DNA of 64,000 nt. Source: Gammaproteobacteria bacterium. GTDB taxonomy: Bacteria; Pseudomonadota; Gammaproteobacteria; GRL18. The stretch's first letter is position 1; every line of letters begins with the position of its first letter. Positions 26,472 to 36,158 of this stretch are shown one piece after another. Made by a program: the position numbers and the translations under genes. Below the pieces are notes generated by a model that made no database searches, was not told the origin of the DNA, and worked only from the letters and a program-made list of their open reading frames with translations. The DNA is taken from contig JADGDG010000005.1 of assembly GCA_016744995.1 (NCBI GenBank), positions 1 through 64,000 of the forward strand, written 5' to 3'.

Positions 26472-28280
26472 TTAGTTTCCCTCTTCACCTATGATTGCCT
26501 CAAACTTAACTTGCATAAGTGTCTTTGTGGTTAATAGTTTTTGTGTGATCCGGACTTTATTTTCTTTTCCCTGATACCAGAGTGATAATATTGTATTAAT
26601 ATCATAAATCCCGGACGGGACTAATAAAGATTTTTGATTATTTTGACTGTGTCTTTCCACTGATGACTTTAGTAAAAAAGCCTGGTTATAATCACTGCCA
26701 GAGCCAATTCCTTCAAGTGCTTTAACTGCGACAGCTTCACATTGATTGCTGAGGTAACAAATGCCAATTGCTATGCCTTTATTGACATTGATTCGGAGCC
26801 AGCGTATTAGACCCAGGCTGTATTTCTTTTCATCAGCAGAATTTTTTTTAAAAGCGATGAGCATTCCAACATGTAGCGTATTACTGGATTGAAAACTTCT
26901 TAATAAAAGCATTCCCCCGTCACTATTGTTTTTTTCTTCCCATATTTCTTCCCGGTATAAATCATCCAGAGTTTGGGTTTGATGAATTGACCTTACTTGT
27001 GCGTTGGCAGCTGTAGAAGAGTTGATCTGATCCCAATTATCGTCTACTAACATATCTTCGCTAAGAAAGGGATTGATTTTTCGCAGTCGCGCAATTCGGC
27101 TTGTATTTTGTCCTAAGTCATCATCTAAGGAAACAAGAGAAAGATTCAGTGATTCACCACTTTCATATCGACCAGTTTTTTTTCTTTTCTGCGTCAATGC
27201 GGTTTGAATCTCTTTTTCAGGGTCAAAGTCTTTTTCTCCCCGGACAAAATAATGACATGCGGTCATGCCTATGCTCAGTCTGATTTTTGCATTGGATGTA
27301 ACACGTTTTTCCTTTTGACTGCCGGTATATGATAAATTCTGATTAAAGCGCAGCAGCATTTCTTTGTCCAGGCGCGCATTGATGGGAAGTATATTTTCTG
27401 AATCGTCATCGTCATCGCTATCGTTATCTTTTTCAAGTTTTCTTTTAATGTGCAGCTTCAGCTTATCCAGATTGAATAATCTGACATCATCTTTTTTCAT
27501 TGTGATGTTAGCATAAGCATTATTAGGTCCCTGTTTATCTGTTAAGCCAACAATGTGATAGTCCTTTATATGTTTTTTTCCTATATGTTCAATGGAGCAG
27601 TATTTAGCCCAATTTTCCATCAGGTTATAAATTTTTCGGATTTCAAATGGCATCAGGCGATAAGGATCAGAGATATGAATAACTGAAATTCGAATATATT
27701 CATTAATGATAGTTTGACTATCTTCCAGTTCCATATCATGGATCCCTAAGTTCTCTGCCATGAGGTATATTTGGTTTAATTCAAACCAGATATAGGGGGG
27801 CTCTGAAAGGTAGTTCTGATAACGCTCTATCAATAGACAAGACAGACTGTGTATGGCGTTATAGCAGGCTTTGGGCAATATATCTCCCAAATGCCGTGTG
27901 AGTAGTTTTTCATCATCAAGAATACCCTTGATGATGAGTTTGTAGCCTACGGATATTTCCACGAGTAAATGTTGAATTTGTTCACTCAGTTCAAGATGTT
28001 TTTCGTCGAGAGAGGTATTTGTTATGCTTGTTTTATAAATAATTTCTGAGAGGATAGCCGCTGATACAGGGTTCAGCAATTCCATTACTTCCATTCGAAT
28101 AGAGACAGGGAGTTCAATTCGATTAATTTTTTGTAGCGTTGTTAGAAAAAAATGATGTGCTTTTGAGTTATTTGAGTAATCGAGTTTTTCCAGCCATTCA
28201 TTCACGCCTTTGGTTGTTATTTTCTGAGCCTGGCTGGTGGCAAATTTGTTTTGCGGTAAGCGAAAATCTATATTATACAT
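26472..28280 (-). CDS. Large cytoplasmic protein of unknown function, possible PilZ-like C terminus
   Basis: A 602-aa soluble protein. The N-terminal 230 residues are helical (NRIELPVSIRMEVMELLNP, YIWFELNQIYLMAENLGI). A very acidic linker (NDSDDDDDSEN) lies near 290. A middle domain has RLSIGMTACHYFVRGEKDF, and the C terminus (RSFQSSNTLHVGMLIAF, LGLIRWLRINVNKGIAIGI) has a beta-barrel flavour reminiscent of PilZ-like regulators in related gammaproteobacterial proteins. No RxxxR signature of a standard PilZ domain is clear, so c-di-GMP binding is only a guess. It stands alone, convergent with the phosphatase gene. Confidence 0.6.
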   Translation of the reverse strand: MYNIDFRLPQNKFATSQAQKITTKGVNEWLEKLDYSNNSKAHHFFLTTLQKINRIELPVSIRMEVMELLNPVSAAILSEIIYKTSITNTSLDEKHLELSEQIQHLLVEISVGYKLIIKGILDDEKLLTRHLGDILPKACYNAIHSLSCLLIERYQNYLSEPPYIWFELNQIYLMAENLGIHDMELEDSQTIINEYIRISVIHISDPYRLMPFEIRKIYNLMENWAKYCSIEHIGKKHIKDYHIVGLTDKQGPNNAYANITMKKDDVRLFNLDKLKLHIKRKLEKDNDSDDDDDSENILPINARLDKEMLLRFNQNLSYTGSQKEKRVTSNAKIRLSIGMTACHYFVRGEKDFDPEKEIQTALTQKRKKTGRYESGESLNLSLVSLDDDLGQNTSRIARLRKINPFLSEDMLVDDNWDQINSSTAANAQVRSIHQTQTLDDLYREEIWEEKNNSDGGMLLLRSFQSSNTLHVGMLIAFKKNSADEKKYSLGLIRWLRINVNKGIAIGICYLSNQCEAVAVKALEGIGSGSDYNQAFLLKSSVERHSQNNQKSLLVPSGIYDINTILSLWYQGKENKVRITQKLLTTKTLMQVKFEAIIGEEGN

Positions 28281-28381
28281 ATTAGGACAACTAAGTTTTA
28301 TTATGTTTTAGTTGAGTATAGTCTAATATATAAATTATGTCATGTTACAAGTTGAAGCTGATTTCTGGAAATAAAATCTTA

Positions 28382-28473
28382 TTTGTACGTTTGGTTGTTA
28401 CTGCTCACTGCGCGCAACACTCTGTCATCAGAGGCTTGTGAATGAGGATGAAATATGGAGCCAGACGTACAAA
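28382..28473. repeat. Inverted-repeat-bounded 92-bp element
   Basis: TTTGTACGTTTGG (28382-28394) and CCAGACGTACAAA (28461-28473) are inverted copies with 12 of 13 matches. Inside is a small hairpin, CTCTG-TCAT-CAGAG (28420-28433). It occupies the 277-base gap between two minus-strand genes. It resembles a miniature mobile or palindromic intergenic repeat, but only one copy was noticed in this window. Confidence 0.4.
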
Positions 28474-28557
28474 AAAGAGTCTTTACTTATGCTAAACGTT
28501 AAAGTGACTAATAGTTATTTTAGAGGCCAATAGCTTTAATTATAACTAAAAATGACT

Positions 28558-28950
28558 TTAAACTCGTCCCATTACCGTGAAGCTTTTAATAAAAGGTCCT
28601 GCCATCCGCGGATCTTTTATCATGGCCTTGTAATCACCATTGGCAAATTTTAATTTACGAGTGGTATAGGCGGCACCCAGTCCCATCATGCCCATTTCTT
28701 TTTTCATCCAGCCTTTCCAGGTATCTTCTCTGGCACGGAGATCCCAGTTGTTTTCTTCTCCATTATAGGCACCGGCGGAAATGGCTTTGCCATTTTCAAT
28801 ATGGATAATGCCCCTTGGTTGATCTTCACCATCAAGTCCATAGGCAATTGTTGAATTAAAGCCAATTTTTTCTAGTGCACCTGATAATGTGGACTCATTG
28901 TTCCACTCGGCCATGAATTTCTTCATCCAATCTTCTGAAAAAAGCTCCAT
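28558..28950 (-). CDS. SCP-2 sterol-transfer-like family protein
   Basis: A 130-aa soluble protein similar to small gammaproteobacterial proteins annotated as SCP-2 sterol transfer family. Characteristic stretches are LFSEDWMKKFMAEWN, IAYGLDGEDQPRGIIHIENG, GEENNWDLRA and the ending MIKDPRMAGPFIKSFTVMGRV. It probably binds a hydrophobic ligand; the substrate is unknown. AAGGAGAA precedes ATG 28950. Divergent from radA. Confidence 0.85.
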   Translation of the reverse strand: MELFSEDWMKKFMAEWNNESTLSGALEKIGFNSTIAYGLDGEDQPRGIIHIENGKAISAGAYNGEENNWDLRAREDTWKGWMKKEMGMMGLGAAYTTRKLKFANGDYKAMIKDPRMAGPFIKSFTVMGRV

Positions 28951-29085
28951 CGTGTTCTCCTTTGGTTATATGTTTTTATTTCTGGTTAAACTCATTTATC
29001 ACTGACTTTTTCCTTAAGTCTGATTATTATTGTGATAAACAAATTGAGCCATTTAGGTTATGTTTTTATCAATTGATGGAGCGTA

Positions 29086-29125
29086 TAGTAAGTTAATTTG
29101 TATATAAATAAAATAGAACTTACTA
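29086..29125. promoter_or_regulatory. Inverted repeat upstream of radA
   Basis: Perfect 9-base arms TAGTAAGTT (29086-29094) and AACTTACTA (29117-29125) surround a 22-base AT-rich spacer, in the divergent region between the SCP-2-like gene and radA. It could be an operator. It does not resemble a LexA box. Confidence 0.35.
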
Positions 29126-29243
29126 ATATTCTTATAAAGTCTGGGGAAAGCCCTTATATGATGGATGTGTTTTAGATGAAATTTCAATAGAATAAGGTAA
29201 AATAGTTCTATCTCTTTTAAGTCTTTAAGGAATCAACTGAACA

Positions 29244-30635
29244 ATGGCAAAGGCAATAAAAGCAGTTTTTCTCTGTAATGAATGTGGTGATACTTTTTCA
29301 AAGTGGCAGGGACAATGTGACAGTTGCGGTGAATGGAACACCCTTAAGGAATTTAAAGAACCTAAAAGCCATAAAAACCCCAAAGAAACAGTGAGTTTGA
29401 GAGGTTATGCGGGTGCCAGGGAGTCTGTTCAGAAACTCAGTGACGTTAAGTTGGATGAACAGCCACGATTCAGCACCAGCAATAGTGAGTTTGATCGAGT
29501 TCTGGGTGGAGGAATTGTTCCCGGCAGTGTTATTTTACTGGCGGGTACACCGGGTGCTGGCAAATCCACACTAACACTGCAGACACTTTGCGAACTCAGT
29601 CATATTATTCCTTCAATTTATTTTAGTGGTGAAGAGTCTTTATCTCAAATAGCTATGAGGGCGGCACGGCTTAAATTACCGACAGATCATTTAGACATTG
29701 CAGCTGAAACAGATGTTCTGGCAGTATTGACTATGATCAGTGAATTACGGGTTAAGCTGGTTGTTATTGATTCTCTGCAGTCAATGTACCATCCTGATGT
29801 TCAGGGAGTACCGGGTGGTGTTACCCAGTTGAAAGAATGTGCTCACGCTTTAACTCAGTATGCGAAACAAAATGATGTGGCGATGATCGTTATTTGCCAT
29901 ACGACAAAAGATGGTGGTGTGGCGGGACCAAGAGTAGTTGAACATATTGCGGATGTTATGATGCATCTTATGGTGATGGAAGGCTCTCGTTTTCGAGAAT
30001 TACGTTCGCAAAAAAATCGCTTTGGTTCCATAAATGAACTGGGTATTCTTGCCATGATGCCTGATAATGGCTATCTTCGTGCGGTTACAGATCCCTCAGC
30101 CATTTTTCTGAATCGCAGCCGCCAGCCTCATCCCGGTTCAATGGTTGCAGCATTGTGGGAAGGCTCTCGTTCAATGTTGGTTGAGCTGCAGTCTCTGGTA
30201 GTTGAATCAAGCCAGGGCAATCCCAGGAGGTTGGCTGTGGGTCTTGATCCAAACCGCCTTAATATGCTGGTTGCTATTTTAATGCGCCATGGTGATTTGG
30301 CAATTTTTGATCAGGAACTTTATGTGAATCTGGTGGGCGGCCTTAAAATCTCTGATCCCAGTACAGATTTACCACTTATTTTATCAATGGTTTCTTCTTT
30401 TCAAAACCGTATTATTCCACAAGAATGGCTGGCTTTTGGTGAGGTGGGCCTGTCTGGAGAAATTCGAGCGGTGCCCAGCGGTATAGAACGAATAAAGCAG
30501 GCGGCACAGCAAGGTTTTAATCGCTGCATTTGCCCTAAAGCCAATGTCCCGAAAAAAACACCAGCGGGTATTATAGTTTATGGTGTTGATACATTGGTTG
30601 AAGCTATTGATGCTCTGGATCCTATGCAGGAATAA
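29244..30635 (+). CDS. radA: DNA repair protein RadA/Sms
   Basis: RecA-like ATPase that promotes branch migration and processing of recombination intermediates. 463 aa. The C4 zinc finger FLCNECGDTFSKWQGQCDSC opens the protein. Walker A GTPGAGKST lies near 102. The RadA-specific motif KNRFGSINELG follows, and the C-terminal Lon-like domain includes GLSGEIRAVPSGIERI. AAGGA lies 11 bases before ATG 29244. Confidence 0.97.
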   Translation: MAKAIKAVFLCNECGDTFSKWQGQCDSCGEWNTLKEFKEPKSHKNPKETVSLRGYAGARESVQKLSDVKLDEQPRFSTSNSEFDRVLGGGIVPGSVILLAGTPGAGKSTLTLQTLCELSHIIPSIYFSGEESLSQIAMRAARLKLPTDHLDIAAETDVLAVLTMISELRVKLVVIDSLQSMYHPDVQGVPGGVTQLKECAHALTQYAKQNDVAMIVICHTTKDGGVAGPRVVEHIADVMMHLMVMEGSRFRELRSQKNRFGSINELGILAMMPDNGYLRAVTDPSAIFLNRSRQPHPGSMVAALWEGSRSMLVELQSLVVESSQGNPRRLAVGLDPNRLNMLVAILMRHGDLAIFDQELYVNLVGGLKISDPSTDLPLILSMVSSFQNRIIPQEWLAFGEVGLSGEIRAVPSGIERIKQAAQQGFNRCICPKANVPKKTPAGIIVYGVDTLVEAIDALDPMQE

Positions 30636-30640
30636 TTTTT

Positions 30641-30668
30641 AAGATTTAAGATTTAAGATTTAAGGTTT
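30641..30668 (+). repeat. 7-bp tandem repeat after radA
   Basis: Three exact copies of AAGATTT and a fourth variant AAGGTTT begin 5 bases after the radA stop. Noncoding. Confidence 0.85.
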
Positions 30669-30721
30669 TATTAATGTTCATCATTTAATATACTTTTATT
30701 GAATATATCAAGGAACGCAAT

Positions 30722-31450
30722 ATGTCTCAGGCTTATAAAAGTTACAGCACCTGGAGTTCATCCGTACGCTGGTTTCATTGGATTAATGTTTTAAGTGTTA
30801 TTAGTTTGATTTTTGTTGGTTTATTGATGCTTTATAAAAAAGAGCTGGGCATTACCAGCCTTGATGCAAAAATCGGTTTGAAAGAACTTCATGCTGTTAT
30901 CGGATATGTTTTTGCGACGAATCTTTTTATTCGTCTGGTTTTTGCTTTTATAGGCCCGGCGTCAGCCCGTTTTAGTGCTTTTTTGCCGGGCAAAAGATTT
31001 ATGCAGGAACTGAACAGCTATCGAGCTTCTTTAAAAGCGGGCAAGCCACAGCAATTTATTGGTCACAATCCGCTTGGAAAACTTGCTGTGACAGCATTGT
31101 TTAGTCTACTAATTATATTAGCTTTTAGTGGTTTGATCCGCGCGGGGACTGATATCTATTATCCACCATTTGGTAGCGCTGTGGCTAGTTATGTTGCAGC
31201 AGAGGGAACGGATCCTGCCAGTTTAATTCCTTATCAGAAAGAAGGGGTCAATAGTGATAAAATGGCTTCACTCAAAGCTTTTAAATCACTTTTTGGCAAG
31301 CTTCACTTATATAGTGCCTACCTGCTGATGTTTTTAATTATTGTGCATTTAGCTGCAGTGGTCAGGGCAGAAGTTAAAGAAGGGGATAGCCTGGTTTCTT
31401 CTATGTTTAGCGGTAAAAAAATGCTCAATGAAAAACCTCAGGATGAATAA
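30722..31450 (+). CDS. b-type cytochrome, Ni/Fe-hydrogenase cytochrome b family
   Basis: A 242-aa membrane protein of the cytochrome b561/Ni-Fe-hydrogenase cytochrome b family. The first helix carries VRWFHWINVLSVISLIFVGL with a heme-ligand His. A second His lies in LKELHAVIGYVFATNLFIRL, and the last helix is KLHLYSAYLLMFLIIVHLAAVV with two more. A hydrophilic loop (RAGTDIYYPPFGSAV to DKMASLKAF) is longer than in CybB. It passes electrons between a periplasmic partner and quinone, but no dehydrogenase gene is adjacent. AAGGA precedes ATG 30722. Confidence 0.88.
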   Translation: MSQAYKSYSTWSSSVRWFHWINVLSVISLIFVGLLMLYKKELGITSLDAKIGLKELHAVIGYVFATNLFIRLVFAFIGPASARFSAFLPGKRFMQELNSYRASLKAGKPQQFIGHNPLGKLAVTALFSLLIILAFSGLIRAGTDIYYPPFGSAVASYVAAEGTDPASLIPYQKEGVNSDKMASLKAFKSLFGKLHLYSAYLLMFLIIVHLAAVVRAEVKEGDSLVSSMFSGKKMLNEKPQDE

Positions 31451-31473
31451 AACAAGGGGTAAAAATAAGAATA

Positions 31474-32094
31474 TTAGTCGATATAAAATAAAATTTCCTG
31501 CTGACCAATAGAAATTCGACTATTGCTCACCAGTGTTTTACTTGCTTCCCCTATACTGGCATTATTTACCCTTGGGGGTTGTTCACCTTTAAGGTAGGAG
31601 ATATAAAAGCCATCAGAGCGGTTGGATATCAGGGCAATATTATCTTCTGTTTCATCAGTGATATTGGTCATGTTTTGTTTGATTTGAACTGTTTTGCCCA
31701 TCTTTTTGCCATTTAAAAATTGTATCCATCCTGAACTTGCTGGTTTTTTAGAAGCAGTAATGACAAGTTCTGGTTCTCTGAATTCACGTGTTTCGTTACG
31801 TTCATCAAAGGTAAAAACCAGAGTGTGTTTACCCAGACTGATCTGATCGCCATCCGATAAATGGGTATTGGATTCAATCATTTTGTTATTGATGAGTATT
31901 TTTGATTGTTGCTCAATTGGTTCAATGAGATAAGTATGGTTATCATAGGTGATTTTGGCATGGTGGGGCTCGACAGCCAAACTGTCAATATGAATGTGGC
32001 AATCTGGAGCATGACCGATAATAAAATTATTATATTGATCTAAATGGTGGATGCTTAAAATGCGATCTTTAAATAAAAGGCTCACCTGAGACAC
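31474..32094 (-). CDS. FHA-domain protein
   Basis: A 206-aa cytoplasmic protein with an N-terminal FHA phosphothreonine-binding domain: FIIGHAPDCHIHIDSLAVEPHHAKITYDN, then NNKMIESNTHLSDGDQISLG. A second, weaker FHA-like repeat may occupy the C-terminal half (MTNITDETEDNIALISNRSDGFYI, then VNNASIGEASKTLVSNSRISIGQ). It probably docks phosphorylated partners. The PrpA-type phosphatase gene 14 kb away is the only obvious protein phosphatase in the window. Monocistronic. Confidence 0.82.
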   Translation of the reverse strand: MSQVSLLFKDRILSIHHLDQYNNFIIGHAPDCHIHIDSLAVEPHHAKITYDNHTYLIEPIEQQSKILINNKMIESNTHLSDGDQISLGKHTLVFTFDERNETREFREPELVITASKKPASSGWIQFLNGKKMGKTVQIKQNMTNITDETEDNIALISNRSDGFYISYLKGEQPPRVNNASIGEASKTLVSNSRISIGQQEILFYID

Positions 32095-32284
32095 AATGAT
32101 TGATCCTTGCTGTAGATTTAATCTTATAGTGCAATAAAAGTCTTACTACTTACCGCTTAGCACTATTTTAACTATAGTAAAAAAAAGTAGGTTTTTCATG
32201 TTCTGGTTCACAGTCTGTAAGTGTTGATTGCTTTTTTATCAACAAAGCTGTCAATCCAGCTGATGATCAGTATTTTACTGCTGG

Positions 32285-33577
32285 TTAAACATCTGCCGTG
32301 CTACTATTTATTGCTTCCTGATTTATTCGATGATCAATTTTTATTGTTTTAACAGTGTTGCCCGTGACTTGTTTAATCTCAATAGGATAATTACCAATCA
32401 AGACACTGGTTCCAGGTTCGGGGATAGATTCCAAATACTCAATAACCAGACCATTAATTGTTTTGGCACTATCCGTGGGCAAATGCCAGCCCATCATACG
32501 ATTCAGATCGCGAATATTAGCGCTGCCGTCAACCAGGATTGTACCGTCATCCTGTTTGTGAACTTCTTTCATTAAAGTGTCGGCAGGATCGGTGGTAAAT
32601 TCTCCGACAATTTCCTCTAAAATATCTTCCAGAGTGACCATTCCCTGAATGTCACCATACTCATCAACCACTAGTGCGACACGGCGCTTATTATATTGAA
32701 AATTGAGTAATTGCTGATTTAGTGGTGTTCCTTCCGGGATATAATAGCTTTTAGCAATGATCTTTTTCAAATCCTCTTTGCCGGCATGTGGATTTGAAAT
32801 AATGCTCAGAGCTTTTTTCACATGGATGATACCATAGATATGATCAATATCATTTTTATAAACAGGCAGTCGTGTATGTAGACTGTGAGTGATCTGATTC
32901 AGTATTTCCTCCCAGGAATCATGCATATCCAGACCTGTGATCTCATTGCGGGCGATCATAATATCTTCTACTTTAACTGCCTCAAGATCCAGAATATTGA
33001 GCAGCATCTTTTGGTGCTTTTCAGGAATTAAAGAACCGGTTTCGTTAACTATTGTACGCAATTCTTCCGGGCTTAAAGAGTCATTATTATCCTGTTTATG
33101 GATACCGAAAAGCCTGAGCAGGCCATTCGTAATTGTATTAATAAAAAGAACCAGAGGATAAAACAGAACCATAAGGAATTTAAGGATATAAGCTGCAGGG
33201 AAAGCCAGCTTTTCCGGGTACTGAGCAGCATAAGTTTTGGGTGTTACTTCAGAAAAAATTAAAATAACAAAGGTTAAAGCTCCTGTTGCAATGGCAATAC
33301 CCGCCTGACCAAATACCTTTAAGCCAATAACAGTTGCAATGGCTGACGCCAGAATATTAACAAAATTATTAAAAATAAGGATTAGACCAAAGAGCCTGTC
33401 GGGGCGCTCTAACAACGAGCTTGCAGCCTGTGCGCCTTTGTGCCCTGAACTGACCAGGTGTTTCAGACGGTATCGGTTAAGGCTGACCAGTGCAGTTTCA
33501 GAGCCGGAAAAAAATCCGGACAGCAGAATAAGCATACCTAAAATAGAAAAAAGAACGCTGATGGGAATGTCATTCAA
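32285..33577 (-). CDS. CNNM/CorC-like (YfjD) transporter family protein
   Basis: A 430-aa membrane protein: an N-terminal DUF21 domain with four helices (LLSGFFSGSETALVSLNRYRL, IFSEVTPKTYAAQYPEKLA), two CBS domains (MIARNEITGLDMHD; VALVVDEYGDIQGMVTLEDILEEIVGEF), and a C-terminal CorC/HlyC domain. The family is linked to Mg/Co ion movement. It follows ypjD by 16 bases; the pair divergent from ffh matches the E. coli ffh-ypjD-yfjD neighbourhood. A GGAG site sits rather far, about 16 bases, before ATG 33577. Confidence 0.93.
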   Translation of the reverse strand: MNDIPISVLFSILGMLILLSGFFSGSETALVSLNRYRLKHLVSSGHKGAQAASSLLERPDRLFGLILIFNNFVNILASAIATVIGLKVFGQAGIAIATGALTFVILIFSEVTPKTYAAQYPEKLAFPAAYILKFLMVLFYPLVLFINTITNGLLRLFGIHKQDNNDSLSPEELRTIVNETGSLIPEKHQKMLLNILDLEAVKVEDIMIARNEITGLDMHDSWEEILNQITHSLHTRLPVYKNDIDHIYGIIHVKKALSIISNPHAGKEDLKKIIAKSYYIPEGTPLNQQLLNFQYNKRRVALVVDEYGDIQGMVTLEDILEEIVGEFTTDPADTLMKEVHKQDDGTILVDGSANIRDLNRMMGWHLPTDSAKTINGLVIEYLESIPEPGTSVLIGNYPIEIKQVTGNTVKTIKIDHRINQEAINSSTADV

Positions 33578-33593
33578 AGTATGCTGAAGACTC

Positions 33594-34397
33594 CTAAACT
33601 TTTTGCAAAATGATTTCTAATACTATTTTGCTGCCAAAATAAGATAACATCAGAAAAATAAAACCGCCCAGGGTGAAATGAATGGCTTTTTTACCACGCC
33701 AGCCAAAATGCCAGCGTCCCCAGAGAAGGATTGCAAATAAAAGCCAGGCTATCATAGAAAGTACTGTTTTATGAACAAGATGCTGAGCAAAGATATTGTC
33801 CAGAAAAATAAAGCCGCTTAAAAGTGCCAGAGTAAGGAGGATAAAGCCCACTTTGATCATTTGAAAAAGCAGTGTTTCCATGCTTTGCAATGCCGGAAGT
33901 GAACGTATAAAACCACCAGGATGCTTATTCTTTAAATAGCGGGTTTGAATCAGGAGTAATATTGACTGGCCAGCTGCAATAGCCAGCAGACCATAAGCAA
34001 GAAGTGATAATAAAATATGCACCTCCAATTCAAAACTCATACTATTAACACTGCTTTCTCCAGGCCAGAACAATTGTAAGAATACCGCGAACCCAGCTGT
34101 TGGGAAAAGCAGGACGCCAAGTGTTTCAACGGGTTTGCGTAATTCAGCTGCCAGATAAAGCAGTACAACCAGCCATGAGACCAGAGAAAGGCTATTGACA
34201 AAAGAAGGGTTCAGGCCATCACTGGTAATGGTGTCTGAAAACAAAATAATAATATGCAGAAATAATGCTAAAAAGCCGATGGAAAGGATGCTTTTATTGG
34301 GTTTATCCTGAACAATTTTAGCGTTTGATATATTGAAGCCTAACCAGGCAGTTGATGCGAGGTAAAGGATGCCTGTAATAAATCCTATAATAAACAT
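33594..34397 (-). CDS. ypjD: Cytochrome c assembly-like membrane protein YpjD
   Basis: A 267-aa polytopic protein of the CcsA/HemX type. It contains seven or eight helices, with WPGESSVNSMSFELEVHILLSL and a downstream helix LLFAILLWGRWHFGWRGKKAI whose histidines and tryptophans resemble heme-handling family members. ATG 34397 was preferred to an upstream codon at 34454 because GGA lies 6 bases before it and the first helix starts there. First gene of the pair with the CorC-like gene; divergent from ffh. Confidence 0.88.
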   Translation of the reverse strand: MFIIGFITGILYLASTAWLGFNISNAKIVQDKPNKSILSIGFLALFLHIIILFSDTITSDGLNPSFVNSLSLVSWLVVLLYLAAELRKPVETLGVLLFPTAGFAVFLQLFWPGESSVNSMSFELEVHILLSLLAYGLLAIAAGQSILLLIQTRYLKNKHPGGFIRSLPALQSMETLLFQMIKVGFILLTLALLSGFIFLDNIFAQHLVHKTVLSMIAWLLFAILLWGRWHFGWRGKKAIHFTLGGFIFLMLSYFGSKIVLEIILQKV

Positions 34398-34574
34398 ATT
34401 AATCCGTTTGTGCAGTGAAGACTCTATAATAGAATGCTTTATTGCTAATGGCAACTACTCTATTTCATTATTGTTGAACAGTGATAAATACAGCAATAAA
34501 AAAATACTTTATAGTCCTTTTAATAGTCGCTATAATATCCTGTTTTACACTTCATTTTAAGGTGCATGGAATTT

Positions 34575-35951
34575 ATGTTTGAGGGTTTATCGGAACGTCT
34601 TGCCATAACGGTAAAGAATCTTAAGGGGCAGGGACGCTTATCTGAGGATAATATCAAAGACACCCTGCGTGAAGTCCGTATGGCGTTATTGGAAGCTGAC
34701 GTTGCTTTATCCGTGGTTAAGGAATTCATTGCTCAGGTAAAAGAGCGAGCTATCGGCAAAGAAGTCATTGACAGTATCTCCCCCGGACAGGCATTCATTA
34801 AAATTGTTAATGATGAATTAACCAAAATGATGGGTGAAAGCAATGATGCTTTGACACTGAATGTTCAGCCGCCTGCAGTGATCCTGATGGCAGGTTTGCA
34901 GGGTTCTGGTAAAACCACCAGTGTTGCTAAGCTTTCCAGGTTGTTAAAACGGGAGAAAAAATCAATTCTGGTCACCAGTGCTGACGTCTATCGCCCGGCA
35001 GCAATTGAACAGCTTGCGACATTAGCTGAAGAAGTTGATGTTGAATTCTTTCCCAGTGATACTTCCCAGAAGCCAGTTGATATTGGTCTTAATGCAATCG
35101 ATCATGCCCGTAAAAAACACATAGACGTTGTTATTGTTGATACTGCAGGCCGACTGCATATTGATGATGAAATGATGGCTGAAATTAAAGCCTTGCATAC
35201 AGCGATTAAGCCGGTAGAAACTCTGTTTGTCGTTGATAGTATGACGGGACAGGATGCCGCCAAAACGGCAAAGGCATTTAATGATGCTCTGGAATTAACC
35301 GGTGTTATTCTGACCAAAACCGATGGTGATGCACGAGGTGGTGCGGCACTATCGATTCGTCAAATTACTGGTAAACCAATTAAATTTCTGGGTGTCGGTG
35401 AAAAAGTTGATGCTTTAGAAGCATTTCACCCGGATCGACTGGCATCACGCATACTGGGTATGGGCGATATTCTGAGTCTGGTTGAAGAAGCTCAGCAGAA
35501 AGTTGATCATAAAAAAGCAGCACGTCTGGCGAAAAAAATCAAAAAGGGCAAAAATTTTGATCTGGAAGACTTCCGGGATCAAATATTGCAAATGAAAAAA
35601 ATGGGCGGTCTCAGCAGTTTAATGGATAAATTACCCGGTGCCAGCGGTATGTCCAGTCAGGTAAAAGAACAGGTCAATGATAAAGAACTGGTAAAAATTG
35701 AAGCATTGATTAACTCGATGACTCCTTTTGAGCGTCAAAAGCCGGAGTTAATTAAAGGCTCCAGAAAGAAAAGGATTACTGCTGGCTCAGGTACTCAGGT
35801 TCAGGATTTAAACCGTTTATTGAAACAATTTAAACAAATGCAGAAAATGATGAAAAAATTCTCCAATGGGGGAATGAATAAAATGATGCGCAGTTTGAAA
35901 GGGCGTATGCCTCCTGGAATGGGCGGCGGCATGGGGAAAATGCCCTTTTAG
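34575..35951 (+). CDS. ffh: Signal recognition particle protein Ffh
   Basis: GTPase that binds 4.5S RNA and signal sequences and delivers nascent membrane proteins to FtsY. 458 aa: N domain from MFEGLSERLAITVKNLKGQGRL, G domain with GLQGSGKTTSVAKLS, DVYRPAAIEQL, DTAGRLHIDDEMM, TKTDGDARGGAALS and FLGVGEKVDALEAFHPDR, then a methionine-rich M domain ending GRMPPGMGGGMGKMPF. ATG 34575 matches the family start; ATG 34566, three codons earlier, is possible since AAGGTG precedes it directly. Confidence 0.97.
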   Translation: MFEGLSERLAITVKNLKGQGRLSEDNIKDTLREVRMALLEADVALSVVKEFIAQVKERAIGKEVIDSISPGQAFIKIVNDELTKMMGESNDALTLNVQPPAVILMAGLQGSGKTTSVAKLSRLLKREKKSILVTSADVYRPAAIEQLATLAEEVDVEFFPSDTSQKPVDIGLNAIDHARKKHIDVVIVDTAGRLHIDDEMMAEIKALHTAIKPVETLFVVDSMTGQDAAKTAKAFNDALELTGVILTKTDGDARGGAALSIRQITGKPIKFLGVGEKVDALEAFHPDRLASRILGMGDILSLVEEAQQKVDHKKAARLAKKIKKGKNFDLEDFRDQILQMKKMGGLSSLMDKLPGASGMSSQVKEQVNDKELVKIEALINSMTPFERQKPELIKGSRKKRITAGSGTQVQDLNRLLKQFKQMQKMMKKFSNGGMNKMMRSLKGRMPPGMGGGMGKMPF

Positions 35952-36158
35952 AGGTTTTAGCTTAATAATTAAGAAAAAAACTAAAAATTACTTTATCTGA
36001 GCATAGAATTAGAGTAAAATGCCCGTCTTTTCTGAGCAGGCTTAAGTATCCTCTGTTAGAACTTTAATTCTTCAGACGTATAACACAGTTTTCAGAATTT
36101 ACCTGTCCAGGAACTATGTGTTTTTGGAACTTATTGATTATATTGAGGATTTAGATTA

